Source: Chromatiales bacterium (lineage in GTDB: Bacteria > Pseudomonadota > Gammaproteobacteria > UBA6429 > Thiohalophilaceae). From it: 7,697 bases of DNA. Under the pieces are notes generated by a model. It had not been told where the DNA came from. It did no database searches and saw only the letters and a program-made list of their open reading frames with translations. Shown piece by piece: positions 6,514 to 7,697 of this stretch; the stretch's first letter is position 1, and the number at the start of each line of letters is the position of its first letter. A program made the position numbers and the translations under genes. The stretch is from positions 1 through 7,697 of the forward strand of contig JALTLP010000035.1 in NCBI GenBank assembly GCA_027001895.1. Direction: 5' to 3'.

Positions 6514-7524
6514 TTGGCCAATATTGATAGTAATTCAGGAAAATACCCTCAGGTCAGGATGCGCCGGATGCGCCGCGACGGATTTTCACGGCGTTTAATG
6601 CGCGAGTCGCATTTAAGTGTCGATGATCTGATATACCCGATGTTTATATTAGAAGGTAGTGGTCAGCGTGAAGCCGTTGAGTCTATGCCGGGTGTGGAGC
6701 GAGTAAGTATTGACGAACTTTTAAAAGAAGCTGCCGAACTGGTAGCGCTGGGTGTACCGATGGTGGCCTTGTTTCCGGTTACACCCGATAGCGCTAAATC
6801 CGAAGATGCAGCCGAGGCCTATAACCCGAACGGTCTGGCGCAACGTGCAGTACGTGCCTTAAAAGAGGCCTTTCCCGATTTAGGTGTAATGACCGATGTG
6901 GCGCTCGACCCGTTTACCACCCACGGGCAGGACGGTTTAATCGATGAAACAGGTTATGTACTTAACGACGAAACCGTTGAAGTGCTGGTAAAACAAGCCG
7001 TTTCACATGCAGAGGCCGGAGCTGACGTGGTGGCACCATCAGACATGATGGATGGCCGTATCGGTGAAATCCGCACCGCACTGGAAAGTGCCGGGCATAT
7101 TTACACTCGCATTATGGCGTATTCGGCCAAATACGCATCGAGCTTTTACGGGCCGTTCCGCGATGCCGTGGGCTCGGCTTCCAACCTCGCAGGCGGTAAT
7201 AAATACAGTTACCAGATGGATCCGGGCAATAGCGATGAAGCACTCTGGGAAGTGGGTCTGGACTTAAACGAAGGCGCGGATATGGTGATGGTAAAACCTG
7301 GTATGCCTTATCTGGATATTGTGCATCGGGTAAAACAACAATACGGTGCGCCGACCTTTGTTTATCAGGTCAGTGGTGAATACGCCATGCTAATGGCTGC
7401 TGCGCAAAACGGCTGGCTGGATGAAAAGGCCGTTATTATGGAATCGTTGCTGGCCTTTAAACGCGCCGGGGCGGACGGGGTGTTAACCTACTTTGCCAGG
7501 CGTGTTGCAAAGTGGTTGAAATAA
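6514..7524 (+). CDS. hemB: Delta-aminolevulinic acid dehydratase (porphobilinogen synthase)
   Basis: Cytoplasmic enzyme that joins two 5-aminolevulinate molecules into porphobilinogen, the second common step of tetrapyrrole (haem) synthesis. The protein is full length, 336 residues. The two Schiff-base lysines are visible: K206 in YSAKYASSFYGPFRDAVGSA (203-222) and K261 in MVMVKPGMPYLDIV (257-270). The metal region reads ALDPFTTHGQDG (130-141), with D132 and D140 in place of the cysteines of zinc enzymes. This is therefore the magnesium-type HemB as in Pseudomonas. The N-terminal RMRRMRRDGFSRRLMRE is typical. The start is TTG, chosen because of the AAAGGAG 6 nt upstream and because it keeps the expected N-terminal arm. 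The gene appears monocistronic, divergent from the mlaC-like gene, with an inverted-repeat element right after its stop and no clear intrinsic terminator. Confidence 0.98.
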   Translation: MANIDSNSGKYPQVRMRRMRRDGFSRRLMRESHLSVDDLIYPMFILEGSGQREAVESMPGVERVSIDELLKEAAELVALGVPMVALFPVTPDSAKSEDAAEAYNPNGLAQRAVRALKEAFPDLGVMTDVALDPFTTHGQDGLIDETGYVLNDETVEVLVKQAVSHAEAGADVVAPSDMMDGRIGEIRTALESAGHIYTRIMAYSAKYASSFYGPFRDAVGSASNLAGGNKYSYQMDPGNSDEALWEVGLDLNEGADMVMVKPGMPYLDIVHRVKQQYGAPTFVYQVSGEYAMLMAAAQNGWLDEKAVIMESLLAFKRAGADGVLTYFARRVAKWLK

Positions 7525-7531
7525 ATTGTTT

Positions 7532-7549
7532 ACCACAAAGGGCACGAAG
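7532..7549 (+). repeat. Left arm: two 9-nt nnCACAAAG-type units
   Basis: Two adjacent 9-nt units, ACCACAAAG and GGCACGAAG, begin 8 nt after the hemB stop. They are inverted copies of the three units at the right end of the element. Confidence 0.65.
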
Positions 7550-7592
7550 GTAAAATTAAATAAGAGTTTATACCGGGTTATTTGTTGACGCC

Positions 7593-7636
7593 TGTATATG
7601 CTTTTATACAAGCTGCTCCACTATTTTATTGTATAA
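7593..7636 (+). repeat. Alternative hairpins inside the 3' element
   Basis: TGTATA (7593-7598) can pair with TATACA (7605-7610) over a 6-nt loop. The overlapping TTATACAA (7604-7611) can instead pair with TTGTATAA (7629-7636) over 17 nt. The two pairings exclude each other. Both are AT-rich and weak, so this may simply be relic structure of a repeat element. Confidence 0.35.
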
Positions 7637-7660
7637 GAAACGATATAATTAATTTTGTTT

Positions 7661-7687
7661 CTTTGTGATCTTTGTGCCCTTTGTGGT
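7661..7687 (-). repeat. Right arm: three 9-nt CTTTGTGnn units
   Basis: CTTTGTG starts at 7661, 7670 and 7679, an exact 9-nt period; the third and second units are the inverted match of the two left units. The additional unit explains why the inner similarity of the two arms needs a gap. The unit type resembles CACAAAG/CACGAAG-rich intergenic repeats that I have seen in many bacterial genomes, but I cannot search for copies here. Confidence 0.65.
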
Positions 7688-7697
7688 TAATATTATT

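Larger units (their letters stand above)
7529..7690. repeat. MITE-like or REP-like element with terminal inverted repeats
   Basis: A gene-free stretch of 162 bp after hemB is bounded by two inverted arms. The left arm 7529-7551 matches the reverse complement of 7668-7690 at 20 of 23 positions, with 14 identical in a row (ACCACAAAGGGCAC). Allowing a gap, the similarity continues inward with AAAATTAA on both sides. The interior is AT-rich, has no convincing ORF and holds smaller inverted repeats. Size and shape fit a non-autonomous miniature transposable element or a dispersed extragenic repeat. I do not see a clear target-site duplication, and there is no transposase in the window. The closing arm ends only 7 nt before the window end, so more could follow. 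Confidence 0.6.

Noticed and set aside
7641..7651. Perfect TATAAT at 7644-7649 as a promoter
   Set aside because: No acceptable -35 lies 16-18 nt upstream, and it is inside an AT-rich repeat where such a match is expected by chance.
1..7697. CRISPR array, tRNA, rRNA, phage or toxin-antitoxin genes
   Set aside because: No spaced direct repeats of CRISPR size, no tRNA-like cloverleaf, no rRNA-like segment and no phage or toxin-antitoxin proteins were seen; the only short-period repeat is the CACAAAG set after hemB.

Overview
The window looks like a chromosomal segment of a gammaproteobacterium. HslU, HslV, HemB, the DUF971 protein and the MlaC-type protein all read as gammaproteobacterial versions. 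The hslV-hslU-DUF971 order is a known linkage in that class, and HemB carries the aspartate-type (Mg) metal site seen in Pseudomonas. I cannot name the genus. The left third looks more A+T-rich, with many homopolymer runs, than the hslU/hslV/hemB part; this is a visual impression, not a computed value.

Left block, + strand (1-3206): the C-terminal part of an APC-family amino-acid permease, entering from outside the window; a 458-residue outer-membrane protein with an N-terminal MipA/OmpV-like barrel and a long C-terminal extension that may be a second, PagL-like barrel; and an NnrS-family haem/copper membrane protein linked to nitric-oxide stress. The gaps are 17 and 25 nt, so one transcript is plausible. 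It converges on the next block with only 32 nt between stop codons.

Middle block, - strand (3239-6410): transcription runs right to left. An MlaC/Ttg2D-type periplasmic lipid carrier ends in a likely intrinsic terminator. Then come hslV (protease, GTG start, short propeptide), hslU (unfoldase) and a DUF971 protein. The hslV leader contains a 7-bp hairpin close to a possible -10 element, so it would lie near the mRNA 5' end.

Right block, + strand (6411-7697): a 103-nt divergent spacer, then hemB (porphobilinogen synthase) with a TTG start fixed by a strong Shine-Dalgarno sequence. Downstream lies a 162-bp gene-free element bounded by inverted 9-nt-period CACAAAG repeats, a MITE-like or REP-like structure.

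Most of the window is housekeeping (proteolysis, haem synthesis, envelope lipid traffic). I see no defence system, CRISPR, phage or RNA gene. The best leads are the double-length outer-membrane protein, the inverted-repeat element after hemB, and the mlaC gene without mla partners in view.
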